DNA of 33,173 nt from an uncultured Clostridium sp. (GCA_930986425.1 CAKNJR010000017.1:1-33173), one strand, 5' to 3'. Shown: positions 22,615 through 31,842, numbered from the stretch's first letter. Notes: a model not told the origin generated them from the letters alone. Numbers and translations are program-made.

Positions 22615-23409
22615 ATGAATATAGTTTTATATATAATAATATTTATAATGGGAAGTGTATTTGGTAGCTTTCTTACACTTGCAACTTATAGAATTCCACT
22701 AAATGAAGATATAACACATAAACATTCATATTGTCCAAAATGTAATCACAAATTGAATTTTTTAGATTTGATTCCAATTCTTAGTTATGTATGTCTTAGG
22801 GGTAGATGTAGATATTGCAAAGCAAAAATAAGCCCTAGATATTTTATTATAGAATTACTATGCGGTATAGCTTTTGTATTATTAGCTTTAGTACTTAGAA
22901 TAAATATATATACTTTGACAATAATAAAACTTTTAAATTTTATCTTTGGCATTTTATATATTGTTTTCTTATTTTTAATTGGTGGAATAGACAAGGAGCA
23001 CCATTATTTAGACAAAAGAGTATTTATATATGGTTTGATAGTTGCATTAGGATATTGGATTTACGAAATTATTTATAGCACATCTTTTAATGTAAATAGA
23101 ATAATAATTTATTTGCTTATTGCAATAGTAATTATTATTGTTAATACTTATCAAATGAAGAAAAAAGGAAAAGATAGTTATGCATTAAGTGTATTATTAC
23201 TATGCATTTTTAGTGCTTTATTCACAAACGAAGTAATAACAATAATTTCAATAATAATGGCACTATTAATTATAGCAATAGATGAACTAATTTTAAGAAT
23301 ATTTAAAAAGGATAAAAAAGAAAAAACAACAAATACACAACCAATTGCTTTCTATTTATGTATAGCAAATTTTATAACTTTAATTTTCGCAAACTTGATT
23401 TTATTATAG
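22615..23409 (+). CDS. pilD: Prepilin peptidase (A24 family)
   Basis: This 264-residue multi-span membrane protease cleaves prepilin leaders and may N-methylate the new terminus. The N-terminal domain has GSVFGSFLTLATYRIP and two zinc cysteine pairs (C40-C43 and C65-C68), followed by SPRYFIIELLCG, as in full-length PilD. The first catalytic Asp is in GGIDKEHHYLD (Asp126). The second is probably Asp187 in KGKD, where the family's GxGD has lost both glycines. About seven further hydrophobic helices follow. An AAAGGA site precedes the ATG. The gene sits between the pilin and two minor pilins. Confidence 0.88.
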   Translation: MNIVLYIIIFIMGSVFGSFLTLATYRIPLNEDITHKHSYCPKCNHKLNFLDLIPILSYVCLRGRCRYCKAKISPRYFIIELLCGIAFVLLALVLRINIYTLTIIKLLNFIFGILYIVFLFLIGGIDKEHHYLDKRVFIYGLIVALGYWIYEIIYSTSFNVNRIIIYLLIAIVIIIVNTYQMKKKGKDSYALSVLLLCIFSALFTNEVITIISIIMALLIIAIDELILRIFKKDKKEKTTNTQPIAFYLCIANFITLIFANLILL

Positions 23410-23420
23410 TAGGTGATTAG

Positions 23421-23843
23421 ATGAAAATAATTGGACAAAAAGTAAAAAGTGAAAAAGCAGCGACAGCACTTGATATTACAACTGGAGTATTAATATTTGT
23501 ATTATTTACTTCTGTAATATTTACACTTTATTTACAAATATATAAACAATCTTCAATAGTTAGGATTCACCAGGATGTAATGGGATATGCAATACAAATA
23601 TGTGAAGATATCGATTTACAAAGCTACGAAAACACAGAAGATTTAGAAGAATATAAGGAAGACATAATGAGCAGAATAAATTTTCCAGAAGATAGATACG
23701 TATTAAACTTACAGCAGGAAAAATATATAGAATCGAATCCAGAAGCAGAAGATATTGTAAAGAAAATTATTGTAAATATAAGTTATACTTTTGATAATGA
23801 AGAAAGAAGTATTGAAATAAAAAAATTAAAAGTTAAAGAGTAG
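23421..23843 (+). CDS. Minor pilin / pseudopilin-like membrane protein
   Basis: This 140-residue protein has a basic N-terminus and one hydrophobic helix (about 19-41, LDITTGVLIFVLFTSVIFTL), followed by a charged domain. It lacks a clear Gly cleavage motif. KSEKAATALDITTG is the nearest equivalent, so it may be unprocessed. The start ATG lies after AGGTGA. It overlaps the next gene's ribosome binding site, and the operon context makes a minor-pilin or assembly-factor role likely. No family name can be given from the sequence alone. Confidence 0.6.
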   Translation: MKIIGQKVKSEKAATALDITTGVLIFVLFTSVIFTLYLQIYKQSSIVRIHQDVMGYAIQICEDIDLQSYENTEDLEEYKEDIMSRINFPEDRYVLNLQQEKYIESNPEAEDIVKKIIVNISYTFDNEERSIEIKKLKVKE

Positions 23844-23852
23844 GTGAAAGTC

Positions 23853-24311
23853 GTGAAAGAAGAAAAAGGTATAACACTTGTAATATTAGGCATTTATATT
23901 ATCATTTTTAGTATTGTAATAGGACTGTTAGCAACTTTAAGTAGTTATATATATAGTAATTTAGATAATGTAAGTGATAGCAATATTGATTTATCCGAAT
24001 TTAATAAGTTTAACATGTATTTTATAGAAGATATAAAAACAAATAATCAAGCCTTAGTGGAAAATTTAGTAAATCAAGAAGGTGAAAATTTTTATCAAAT
24101 AGCTTTTTCTGATGGAGATATATACACATATACTATTGGAGATGATTCTATATACAAGAATTCTCAAAAAATAGCAAGTGATATTAAGAACTTTACAGCA
24201 GAAAAATATATAGTAGATGAAAAAACATGCATAAGAATTTCGGTTAGAATAGGAACAAATGATGATACAAATTACACAAAAACAATAGATTATGTTTTAA
24301 AATATTGGTGA
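23853..24311 (+). CDS. Minor pilin with type III signal
   Basis: This 152-residue protein starts at GTG 23853, 9 bases after the previous stop and behind AGGTGAAAG. A GTG at 23844 is possible but has no ribosome binding site. The leader KEEKG precedes ITLVILGIYIIIFSIVIGL, a standard prepilin processing site with hydrophobic helix. The rest (about 40-152) is a beta-rich domain ending in YVLKYW. The mature position 5 residue is Ile, not Glu. It would be a minor subunit that helps start or tip the pilus. The pilin class is firm; the role is inferred from position between pilD and pilB. Confidence 0.75.
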   Translation: MKEEKGITLVILGIYIIIFSIVIGLLATLSSYIYSNLDNVSDSNIDLSEFNKFNMYFIEDIKTNNQALVENLVNQEGENFYQIAFSDGDIYTYTIGDDSIYKNSQKIASDIKNFTAEKYIVDEKTCIRISVRIGTNDDTNYTKTIDYVLKYW

Positions 24312-24328
24312 TTTGAAAGGAGATAAAA

Positions 24329-25957
24329 ATGGCTACAAATCAAAGACAACCATTAGGTATTGAACTTGTAAGAAGAGGAATAGTTAGACAAGATGATATA
24401 ACTCAAGCTTTAGAATATCAAAGAACTCATACAAAAGAGAAATTAGGAGATATTTTAAATCATTTAAAATTAGCAGACCCAAAGTTATTGTTAAATGCTA
24501 TGGGAGAAATTTTAGGTGAAAAAGTAATATTTTTAACAGAAACAGATGTGACTCTTGATATAACGAAATATATTTCTATGGATATTGCAAAAGAGGCATT
24601 AGCTATTCCATTTGATTTACAAGATGGAATAATTAAAGTATGTTTTGCTGATGTGAGCAATAAACAGCAAGTAGAAACAATTAGATTACTAATGCTTAAC
24701 AAAGGATTAGTAATGGAAAGATATATAACTTATAAAGAAAACATAGAAAAAGTATTAAATACGTTATCTACTGTATCTACTGAAAAAATAGATGTTGATG
24801 CAACAGGAACAACTATTGTTGATAACATTATTAGAAGTGCAATGGCAAAAAGAGCTAGTGACATTCACATAGAACCTTTAGAAGATAGCATTAGAGTAAG
24901 ATACAGAATTGATGGTATGCTTTTTACTGTTGCAAAAATAGACAAAGATAAGCAAACTCAAATTATTGGTAGATTAAAAGCTATTTCAAATATGCACCAA
25001 GAAAAACAAGAACCTCAAGATGGTAGAATAATAATGTATCCGGATTATAACATTCGTGTTTCTTCACAAAGAAATATTTTTGGGGAAAAATTTGTTTTAA
25101 GACTTTTGAAAAAAGATACAGATATTAAAAACTTATTTGAATTAGGATATCCAGAAGATGAAAAATTATTGAAAAATGCTTTTGATAAAAGGAACAGCAT
25201 TACTGTTATTGCAGCACCTACTGGTGAAGGTAAAACTACAACTTTATATAGCGTAATAAATTATTTGGATCGACCAGAAGTTAATATAACAACAATTGAG
25301 GATCCAGTTGAAATTCGTATACCAGGTCTAAACCAAATAGAAATAGATAATAAAACAACTTTTGCAGGTTCTTTAAGAACGGTTTTAAGACAAGACCCCG
25401 ATATTATTCTTGTTGGAGAAATAAGAGATGAAGAAACAGCAGAAATAGCTATGCAAGCAGGACAAACAGGTCACTATGTATTATCTACAATTCATACTTT
25501 AAATGCAATAGAGGTAATTTCTAGATTAAGAAAAATGAATGTATCAAATTATGATATTTCAAGTACACTTGCAACATCTATTTCACAAAGATTGGTTAGA
25601 AAATTATGTCCACATTGCAAGAAAGAAAGAGATTTTACCGAAGAGGAAAAAAGAATAATAGATTCAATAGGTAAAAGATATGGAATAAATTTTGACTTCA
25701 CAAATGCAAAAACATATGATGCTGTAGGATGTGACCATTGTAATAATAGCGGTTACTTTGACAGAATTGCAATATTTGAAACACTTCTTGTAACAGATAG
25801 TATTAAGGAGCTTATTGTTAAAGATGCTTCTACTTTGGATATAAGAGAAGAAGCATATAAAGAAGGATATAAGCCTATGATAGTTGAAGGAATTAATAAA
25901 GTTCTTAAAGGAATTACTACTTTACAAGAATTAAATAGCAAATTATTATTTTATTAG
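24329..25957 (+). CDS. pilB: Type IV pilus extension ATPase PilB
   Basis: A 542-residue secretion/extension ATPase that powers pilin assembly. The N-terminal MshEN-type domain (about 1-145) may bind c-di-GMP-like ligands. The catalytic half has the Asp box ASDIHIEP (176-183), Walker A APTGEGKTTT (296-305), Walker B region DPDIILVGEIRDEET (356-370) and His box GHYVLSTIHT (381-390). Four zinc cysteines (C427, C430, C468, C471) are typical of PilB and absent from PilT. Walker A has Glu where Ser is usual (GEGKT for GSGKT). An AAAGGAG site precedes the ATG. pilT follows 12 bases later. Confidence 0.95.
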   Translation: MATNQRQPLGIELVRRGIVRQDDITQALEYQRTHTKEKLGDILNHLKLADPKLLLNAMGEILGEKVIFLTETDVTLDITKYISMDIAKEALAIPFDLQDGIIKVCFADVSNKQQVETIRLLMLNKGLVMERYITYKENIEKVLNTLSTVSTEKIDVDATGTTIVDNIIRSAMAKRASDIHIEPLEDSIRVRYRIDGMLFTVAKIDKDKQTQIIGRLKAISNMHQEKQEPQDGRIIMYPDYNIRVSSQRNIFGEKFVLRLLKKDTDIKNLFELGYPEDEKLLKNAFDKRNSITVIAAPTGEGKTTTLYSVINYLDRPEVNITTIEDPVEIRIPGLNQIEIDNKTTFAGSLRTVLRQDPDIILVGEIRDEETAEIAMQAGQTGHYVLSTIHTLNAIEVISRLRKMNVSNYDISSTLATSISQRLVRKLCPHCKKERDFTEEEKRIIDSIGKRYGINFDFTNAKTYDAVGCDHCNNSGYFDRIAIFETLLVTDSIKELIVKDASTLDIREEAYKEGYKPMIVEGINKVLKGITTLQELNSKLLFY

Positions 25958-25969
25958 GAGGATTCAATA

Positions 25970-27103
25970 ATGGACGTTAATTCAATCTTAGGAGAAGCTA
26001 AAAGATTAAAAGCTTCAGATGTTCACTTTATACCAGGAATAAAGCCTGAGTTAAGAATAAATAGAGACTTAATTGCTCTTGAACAATATTCACCTATATC
26101 AAAAGAAGATATACTGGAAGTATATGATTTCTTCTTAAAAGGTAATGTGGATAAAGATGCATTTTATAGAGAGCATAAAGTTCTTGATACTTCAGCAGAA
26201 TTTGATGGAATTCGTTTAAGAGTTAACATATCTTGCTCCGATAACTTACCTGTTATTACAACAAGACTTATTAGAAATGAATTGCCTACTTATGAAGAAC
26301 TAGGTGTTCCTGATATTGTTAGAAGGATGACAAATCAACCACAAGGATTGATACTTGTTACAGGAAAAACTAATTCAGGAAAATCTACTACTTTAAATGC
26401 TCTAATAAATTATATTAATGATAATGAAAATAAGAAAATTCTTACACTAGAAAGCCCAGTTGAATATAAGCATAAATGTAAAAAATCTATAATTGTACAA
26501 AAAGAAGTGGGAATAGGTGGAGATGTTCCAGCTTACAGTATTGGTACAAAGAACTCTTTAAGAGAGGACTGTGATATTCTAATAATAGGAGAGATTAGAG
26601 ATAAAGAAACAATGGAAGCAGCAATAGAAACAGCAGAATCAGGACATTTAGTTATAGGAACACTTCATACAAAATCTTGTGCAGAAACTGTTGATAGAAT
26701 GATTAACTTCTATGATGTCGGAGACCAATCTCAAATAAAATATTTAATAGCTTCATTATTAAAACTTGTTATATCACAAAGGTTAATAAAAAATAAAAGA
26801 GGAACTCTTTCATTAGTACCAGAAGTTATGGTTGTTGATAATGTGGTATCAGGACTTATTAGAAAAGAAAAATTAACAACATCAGAAATAGAAGATGCTA
26901 TACAAAGTGGTTCTAATAATGGTAGTATAGGTCTAATAAATTCCCTTGCAAAATTATTTGTGGATGATATAATAACATTGGACCAAGCAAAAGCACAAGT
27001 AGAAGAAAAGAATATAGAAGTTCTTAATAGAACAATAATGCAAATGCGACTAAAAAAGGAAGATGAAAATCAAGGACAAAATTCATATAATCAATATCAA
27101 TAG
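25970..27103 (+). CDS. pilT: Type IV pilus retraction ATPase PilT
   Basis: A 377-residue hexameric ATPase that depolymerises pili and drives twitching. It has an N-terminal domain with LKASDVHFIPG (13-23), Walker A GKTNSGKST (132-140), Asp/Walker B region CDILIIGEIRD (201-211) and His box GHLVIGTLHT (225-234). The zinc cysteines of PilB are absent. Walker A reads GKTNSGKST in place of the common GPTGSGKST. The C-terminus is long and polar. An AGGAGG site precedes the ATG. Its presence beside PilB implies retractile pili and so twitching, adhesion or DNA uptake. Confidence 0.92.
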   Translation: MDVNSILGEAKRLKASDVHFIPGIKPELRINRDLIALEQYSPISKEDILEVYDFFLKGNVDKDAFYREHKVLDTSAEFDGIRLRVNISCSDNLPVITTRLIRNELPTYEELGVPDIVRRMTNQPQGLILVTGKTNSGKSTTLNALINYINDNENKKILTLESPVEYKHKCKKSIIVQKEVGIGGDVPAYSIGTKNSLREDCDILIIGEIRDKETMEAAIETAESGHLVIGTLHTKSCAETVDRMINFYDVGDQSQIKYLIASLLKLVISQRLIKNKRGTLSLVPEVMVVDNVVSGLIRKEKLTTSEIEDAIQSGSNNGSIGLINSLAKLFVDDIITLDQAKAQVEEKNIEVLNRTIMQMRLKKEDENQGQNSYNQYQ

Positions 27104-27174
27104 AAGATTTGATTTTATATGTACTATAAATTGTTATTCGTAATTGTAATATAAGTTAAGATAGGAGGTAGTAT

Positions 27175-28524
27175 ATGCCAGAGTATATATACAAGGCAGT
27201 TGATGAAAATGGCGTAGTTGTAAAAAATAGAGTACAAGATAAAAGCAAACAAAATCTCATTAAAAAGTTAAAAGTAAATGGACTCATGCCAATTGATGTT
27301 ACGCAAGTAAGCTTTGGTAAAGGGAGTAAATCTGGATTAAAAAGAAATTCTACTAATATTGATGAGATTATGCAGTTAGCAAATTCGGCTAATTTAGCGG
27401 CAAAACGAGAAAGTAGAAAGTTTTCTACTTTTGAAAAAATAAATATGACATTATCTAGAACTCAAAAGGTTACTAGTAGAGATGTAGTTATATTTACACA
27501 GAACTTATATTTGCTAAAAAAAGCAGGATTTAACAATGTACATGCTTTAGGTACAATTATTCAATCAACTGAAAATCCTACATTGAGAGGAGTATTGGAA
27601 GATATATTAGCAGGTGTTGAATCAGGAGACTATATGTATACAACTATGGAATATTATTCAGATATATTTCCATATATATATATAAACCTAGTAAAAGTTG
27701 GAGAGTTGTCAGGTTCTCTAGAAGAATCATTAAAACAAGCAGTTGAATATTTGGATTCTTCAAATGATTTAACTAAAAAACTTAAAAAAATATTGATACC
27801 AAATATTGTGCAATTTGTTGTACTTATAGTTATATTATTCTTTGGAAGTATGTATGTTGTACCAATTATACAGGACATATTTACACAGGTTGGAACTACA
27901 GATGAATTGCCTTGGTATACAATAGCATTCTCTGATTTCTTAACAAAAGTACAAGAAAATTGGTTTATACCAACAGCAATAATTGCTGCGATAATTGCTG
28001 GAATTGCTCTGTATATTAGAACTCCGAAGGGAAGATACCAATGGGATTATTTTAAATATAAAGCACCAATCTTTGGACAACTAATATTTGCAATAGATTT
28101 TTCAAGACTAACAAAGGCAATGGTGTTGAACCTTAAAAATGGTATGAGAATACAGGAGTCTTTAGAGGTAAGTAAAAACGTAGTAAAAAATCTGGTAATG
28201 TTATCTATCATAGAAACAGCCATAAATAATATAATTGTCGGTGATTCATGGGTTGAACCTTTTGAAAAATCAGGACTAGCAGAGCCTATGATAACAGAAA
28301 TGTTAAAAATAGGTATGCAAACTGATTTGCCTACAATGATGGAAAAACTTGTTGAGTATATGGATATGGATATAGACCAAATAATTGATAGAATAGTAAA
28401 AATATTACCACAAATTCTATATTCAGTTATTGGTGTAATTATAATACTTGTTACAATTGTTGTACTTGTACCTTGTATTCAAATCTACATGGCTAACTTC
28501 TTATTTTCAGCAGCAGGATTCTAG
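27175..28524 (+). CDS. pilC: Type IV pilus inner-membrane platform protein PilC
   Basis: This 449-residue GspF-family protein is the membrane platform turned by PilB and PilT. The N-terminus MPEYIYKAVDENGVVVKNRV is the usual start. Two GspF domains follow: one around VIFTQNLYLLKKAGFNNVHAL with GELSGSLEESL, and a second around DFSRLTKAMVLNLKNGMRIQ. Three transmembrane segments lie at about 205-228, 260-282 and 415-440. An AGGAGG site precedes the ATG. It is the last recognisable gene of the pilus operon; the ROK kinase starts 17 bases after its stop and may be cotranscribed. Confidence 0.93.
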   Translation: MPEYIYKAVDENGVVVKNRVQDKSKQNLIKKLKVNGLMPIDVTQVSFGKGSKSGLKRNSTNIDEIMQLANSANLAAKRESRKFSTFEKINMTLSRTQKVTSRDVVIFTQNLYLLKKAGFNNVHALGTIIQSTENPTLRGVLEDILAGVESGDYMYTTMEYYSDIFPYIYINLVKVGELSGSLEESLKQAVEYLDSSNDLTKKLKKILIPNIVQFVVLIVILFFGSMYVVPIIQDIFTQVGTTDELPWYTIAFSDFLTKVQENWFIPTAIIAAIIAGIALYIRTPKGRYQWDYFKYKAPIFGQLIFAIDFSRLTKAMVLNLKNGMRIQESLEVSKNVVKNLVMLSIIETAINNIIVGDSWVEPFEKSGLAEPMITEMLKIGMQTDLPTMMEKLVEYMDMDIDQIIDRIVKILPQILYSVIGVIIILVTIVVLVPCIQIYMANFLFSAAGF

Positions 28525-28541
28525 AAATGAAAGGATTAATT

Positions 28542-29453
28542 ATGAAAATTGGAATTGATATTGGCGGAAGCCATGTTGCCTCAGGGTTAGTAGGAAAAAA
28601 TGGAGAATTAATAGCTAAAGAAACTCGCGATATTAATATTAGCAATTTAAATGAAGAAAAAAGAGTTGAAAATTTGCTATTGGAAATCATTGATAATGAA
28701 ATAAGTAATTTATTAGAAAAAAATGATTATACAATAGGTGATATTTCAAAAATAGGAATAGCTGTACCAGGCAGTCCTAAAGATGGAAAAATCCGAAATT
28801 TAGTAAATTTACATGTAAAAGAATTTAATTTGGGTGAAGTTCTTAAAAAGAAATACAATGTAATGGTAAAAATAAAAAATGATGGAAAATGTGCTGGATT
28901 AGCAGAAAAAGAATATGGTTCTTTAAAAAAATATTCTGATTGTATATTTTTATGCATTGGTACAGGTGTTGGAAGTGCAGTATTTTTAAATAGTGAGCTT
29001 TTAGAACCAAAGAACAATCCTGGATTTGAATTTGGACATATGGTAATCGAAAAGAATGGAAAAGAATGCAATTGCGGAAAAAAAGGTTGTTTTGAAACAT
29101 ATGCCTCTATGAAAAGATTTAAGGCAGAGGCTATAAATGAATTTAAAATGAGCCCTGATACAGTAGCAGAAGAAGTTCAAACATATATTAGACAAAATAT
29201 TAAGAAAAAGAATGTAAATGATTTTGTTGGCAAGTATTTAGAAAATGTAAGTATTGGGTTATCAAACATAATTACAATATTTGAACCAGAAGCAATTAGT
29301 TTTGGCGGAAGTTTTTCTTATTATTGTGATATCTTTTTACCAATATTAAATGAAAAGTTAAAGAAATTAATGTTTAATAAAGATTCAAAAGTAGATTTAA
29401 TTACTGCTAAGCTTAAGAATGATGCAGGAATGATAGGTGCTACTGAAATTTAA
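28542..29453 (+). CDS. ROK-family sugar kinase (glucokinase-like)
   Basis: A 303-residue kinase of the ROK family, likely to phosphorylate glucose or N-acetylated hexoses at position 6 using ATP. Motifs: N-terminal ATP loop DIGGSH (6-11), the NDGKCAG substrate segment (NDANA in many relatives), the second ATP loop GTGVGSA, the GHM segment and the zinc site CNCGKKGC. I start it at 28542 because GAAAGGA lies 6 bases upstream; an ATG at 28527 would contain that site. It follows pilC by 17 bases and ends at a bidirectional terminator. Substrate specificity is not decided by the sequence. Confidence 0.9.
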   Translation: MKIGIDIGGSHVASGLVGKNGELIAKETRDINISNLNEEKRVENLLLEIIDNEISNLLEKNDYTIGDISKIGIAVPGSPKDGKIRNLVNLHVKEFNLGEVLKKKYNVMVKIKNDGKCAGLAEKEYGSLKKYSDCIFLCIGTGVGSAVFLNSELLEPKNNPGFEFGHMVIEKNGKECNCGKKGCFETYASMKRFKAEAINEFKMSPDTVAEEVQTYIRQNIKKKNVNDFVGKYLENVSIGLSNIITIFEPEAISFGGSFSYYCDIFLPILNEKLKKLMFNKDSKVDLITAKLKNDAGMIGATEI

Positions 29454-29509
29454 AAACAAATATAAAAGACCATCGACAAAATATTTTATATACTTTGTTA
29501 GCAAATAAT

Positions 29510-29539
29510 AAAATCCATCTAATAAATAAGATGGATTTT
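29510..29539. terminator. Bidirectional terminator between ROK kinase and the acidic-protein gene
   Basis: An 11-bp perfect stem (aaaatccatct 29510-29520, agatggatttt 29529-29539) with an 8-base loop, lying between two converging genes. Confidence 0.8.
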
Positions 29540-29774
29540 ATTGGTTTTGTGAATCTGAATTAGAGTTAGAATTTTCTGATGAGTTTTCGTTAGATGTTTC
29601 TGTATTATTTTCTATATTTTCAGGGATAATAATGTTTTGATTATTTCTTCTTTCTTCAGGATTTTCTAAAACAAGATTATCTCTAACTTCAGAAATATTT
29701 AAATCTTTTGAATTGCCTTTTACAATTTCTATTTTCTTAGGTTTATTCTCATTTTGATTGTTTTCTTCAATCAT
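29538..29774 (-). CDS. Small acidic, probably disordered protein
   Basis: A 78-residue protein of unknown function, rich in Asn, Glu, Ser and Lys, ending in a Ser/Asn/Glu low-complexity stretch. The middle (PKKIEIVKGNSKDLNISEVR) is the only part that looks ordered. No cysteines or hydrophobic segment. A GGGGTGAT site 6 bases before the ATG at 29774 supports the start. The stop overlaps the convergent terminator. It is transcribed away from scpB, whose promoter lies 110 bases off. No family recognised. Confidence 0.6.
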   Translation of the reverse strand: MIEENNQNENKPKKIEIVKGNSKDLNISEVRDNLVLENPEERRNNQNIIIPENIENNTETSNENSSENSNSNSDSQNQ

Positions 29775-29880
29775 AATATCACCCCACACTTTTAGTATAT
29801 GTATTCATAAAAAATATAGCATAAATGTTTTGAGAAATCAAGAGTAATGAAAAATAAAATTAATAAGATAAAAACATTTC

Positions 29881-29909
29881 TTGCAAACACTATCAAATGA
29901 TGGTATAAT
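29881..29909 (+). promoter_or_regulatory. Promoter of scpB-proS
   Basis: TTGCAA at 29881-29886, 17-base spacer, TATAAT at 29904-29909. Confidence 0.75.
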
Positions 29910-29975
29910 TAGCGTATCACTAGAATTAACTAAGTAAGAAAATTACTTAAAACATATAATAAAAGGATAATAGGA

Positions 29976-30563
29976 ATGGAAAAAGAAAAAGCAAAAGGAG
30001 TAATTGAAGCAATTTTATTTGCCTCAGGTAGAGTGGTAAAGATTAGAGAAATTATGACTTTATTAGAGCTGAATTCTGATGAAATAATATCAGCTATTGG
30101 TGAATTGCAAAAAGAATACGAATCAGAGGGAAGAGGGCTTGAAATAGTTCGTGTAGAGGATGGATATCAATTGGCCTCTAAAAAGGAATATCACGAGTAT
30201 TTATACCCTATGTTAAGTAAGCAAGCAAAACCAACCTTATCTCAGGCATCACTTGAAGTGCTAAGTATAATTGCATATAATAGTAGAGCAACAAAAGCTG
30301 ATGTAGATGCAATTAGAGGTGTTGACTCAACTGCTTCAATTTATAGATTGCTAGAATATAATTTAATAGAGCAGGCTGGAAAAGCAGATTTACCTGGTAA
30401 ACCAATGACTTATAGAGTAACAGATGAATTTTTGAAAATGTTTGGACTTAATAGTTTAAAAGATTTACCAGAGCTTCCAAAATATAAATTAGATAGTAAC
30501 AGACAAATTGTAATAGATGAGCTAGAAGAAAGCAAAGATAATAATATAAATAAGAAAGGATAG
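29976..30563 (+). CDS. scpB: Segregation and condensation protein B
   Basis: This 195-residue kleisin-associated protein ScpB dimerises on ScpA and completes the SMC-ScpAB condensin that compacts and separates chromosomes. The N-terminal winged helix begins with GVIEAILFASGRVVK, and the second carries LSQASLEVLSIIAYN and KADVDAIRGVDS, both hallmarks. The length is typical. An AAGGAT site precedes the ATG. scpA, normally directly upstream and often overlapping, is absent from the window; a consensus promoter precedes scpB instead. proS follows 7 bases after the stop, so the two are cotranscribed. Confidence 0.95.
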   Translation: MEKEKAKGVIEAILFASGRVVKIREIMTLLELNSDEIISAIGELQKEYESEGRGLEIVRVEDGYQLASKKEYHEYLYPMLSKQAKPTLSQASLEVLSIIAYNSRATKADVDAIRGVDSTASIYRLLEYNLIEQAGKADLPGKPMTYRVTDEFLKMFGLNSLKDLPELPKYKLDSNRQIVIDELEESKDNNINKKG

Positions 30564-30570
30564 AAAAATT

Positions 30571-31842
30571 ATGAAATTATCATTAGCGGGATTAGGAACA
30601 ATGAGAGTAAATAAATTGGATGAAATGTATCCAGCTCAAGATATGCTTCTTCAATCAGGACAATTAGTTCAATATGGTACAGGTATATTTGGATATAATA
30701 ACATTACAATGCTAGTAAAGAAAAATATAGAAAGAATAATAGAAGAATGCTTAAATGAGGCAGGTTGTGTTGAAATACAATTGCCAACTCTTCAACCAGA
30801 TACAATTTGGAAAAAGTCAGGTAGATGGGACACATATGTAAATGATGGAACTATGCTTGTAGTAAAATCAGATAGAGGAGATTTATGCTTAGCACCAACA
30901 GCAGAAGAAGCTTGTATAGAATTTGTAGCTGAAAAACTAAAATCATATAAACATATGCCAACAATTATTTATCAAATAGGAGAAAAATATAGAAACGAAA
31001 TTAGAACAAGAGGTTATTTGCTAAGAGGAAGGTCATTCTTAATGATGGATGCTTATAGTTTTGATACTGATTTAAAAGGACTAGAAGTATCTTATGAAAA
31101 AGTTAGAAATGCATATATCAAAATAGGAGAAAGACTTGGTATAGAACTACTTCCAGTTATTGCAGATAATGGCGCAATGGGTGGAAAGAAAAGTGAAGAA
31201 TTTATGTTTGTTTCACCAATTGGAGAAGATACAATTCTTTATGATGAAAATAGAAAAATTGCTTTAAATACAGAGGTATTAGAAAAAGAAAACTATGAGG
31301 AATATTTAAAAGAAGAATATGGAATCGAGGATATATCTAATTTAAAAACAACAAAAGCAATTGAAGTAGGACATATTTTCCAACTAGGAACTAAGTATTC
31401 TGATTCAATGAATATAGGATTTATAGATAAAGATAATAAGCAAAAACCTTATTATATGGGATGCTATGGAATAGGAGTAAGTAGGCTGGTTGCTGCTATT
31501 TATGAAAATTCTGTAATTAAAGATGAAAATGGAAATGTAACAGGAATATCATTACCAGAACAAGTTGCTCCATATAAAATTCAAATTATACCTAAATTAG
31601 ATAATGAGGAAAAAGTAAAAGAAGCGGAAAAATTGTATAATGACTTTGCAGGAAAAGCTATTTTGGATGATAGAGACAACATGTCTATGGGAGCAAAAAT
31701 TAAAGACTGCAAAATACTTGGAACACCTTATATGGTAATTTTAGGTGATAAAGTAGAAAAAGGAATGGCAGAATTAGAAAATACAAAAACTGGTGAAAAA
31801 CAAGTTGTTGAAATTAGCAAGTTAAAAGATATGTTAAACTAA
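30571..31842 (+). CDS. proS: Prolyl-tRNA synthetase, short form without editing domain
   Basis: A 423-residue class II prolyl-tRNA synthetase. The active-site features are the TXE loop PTAEE (109-113), motif 2 (YRNEIRTRG to RGRSFLMMDAYSF, about 140-164), motif 3 GCYGIGVSRLVAA and a C-terminal anticodon domain (about 325-423). Long bacterial ProRS enzymes have about 570 residues with a 180-residue YbaK-like insertion between motifs 2 and 3 that removes mischarged alanine. Here that interval is only some 45 residues, so cis-editing is missing. The TXE loop has Ala111 where His is usual. An AAAGGA site lies 11 bases before the ATG. It is cotranscribed with scpB. Confidence 0.94.
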   Translation: MKLSLAGLGTMRVNKLDEMYPAQDMLLQSGQLVQYGTGIFGYNNITMLVKKNIERIIEECLNEAGCVEIQLPTLQPDTIWKKSGRWDTYVNDGTMLVVKSDRGDLCLAPTAEEACIEFVAEKLKSYKHMPTIIYQIGEKYRNEIRTRGYLLRGRSFLMMDAYSFDTDLKGLEVSYEKVRNAYIKIGERLGIELLPVIADNGAMGGKKSEEFMFVSPIGEDTILYDENRKIALNTEVLEKENYEEYLKEEYGIEDISNLKTTKAIEVGHIFQLGTKYSDSMNIGFIDKDNKQKPYYMGCYGIGVSRLVAAIYENSVIKDENGNVTGISLPEQVAPYKIQIIPKLDNEEKVKEAEKLYNDFAGKAILDDRDNMSMGAKIKDCKILGTPYMVILGDKVEKGMAELENTKTGEKQVVEISKLKDMLN

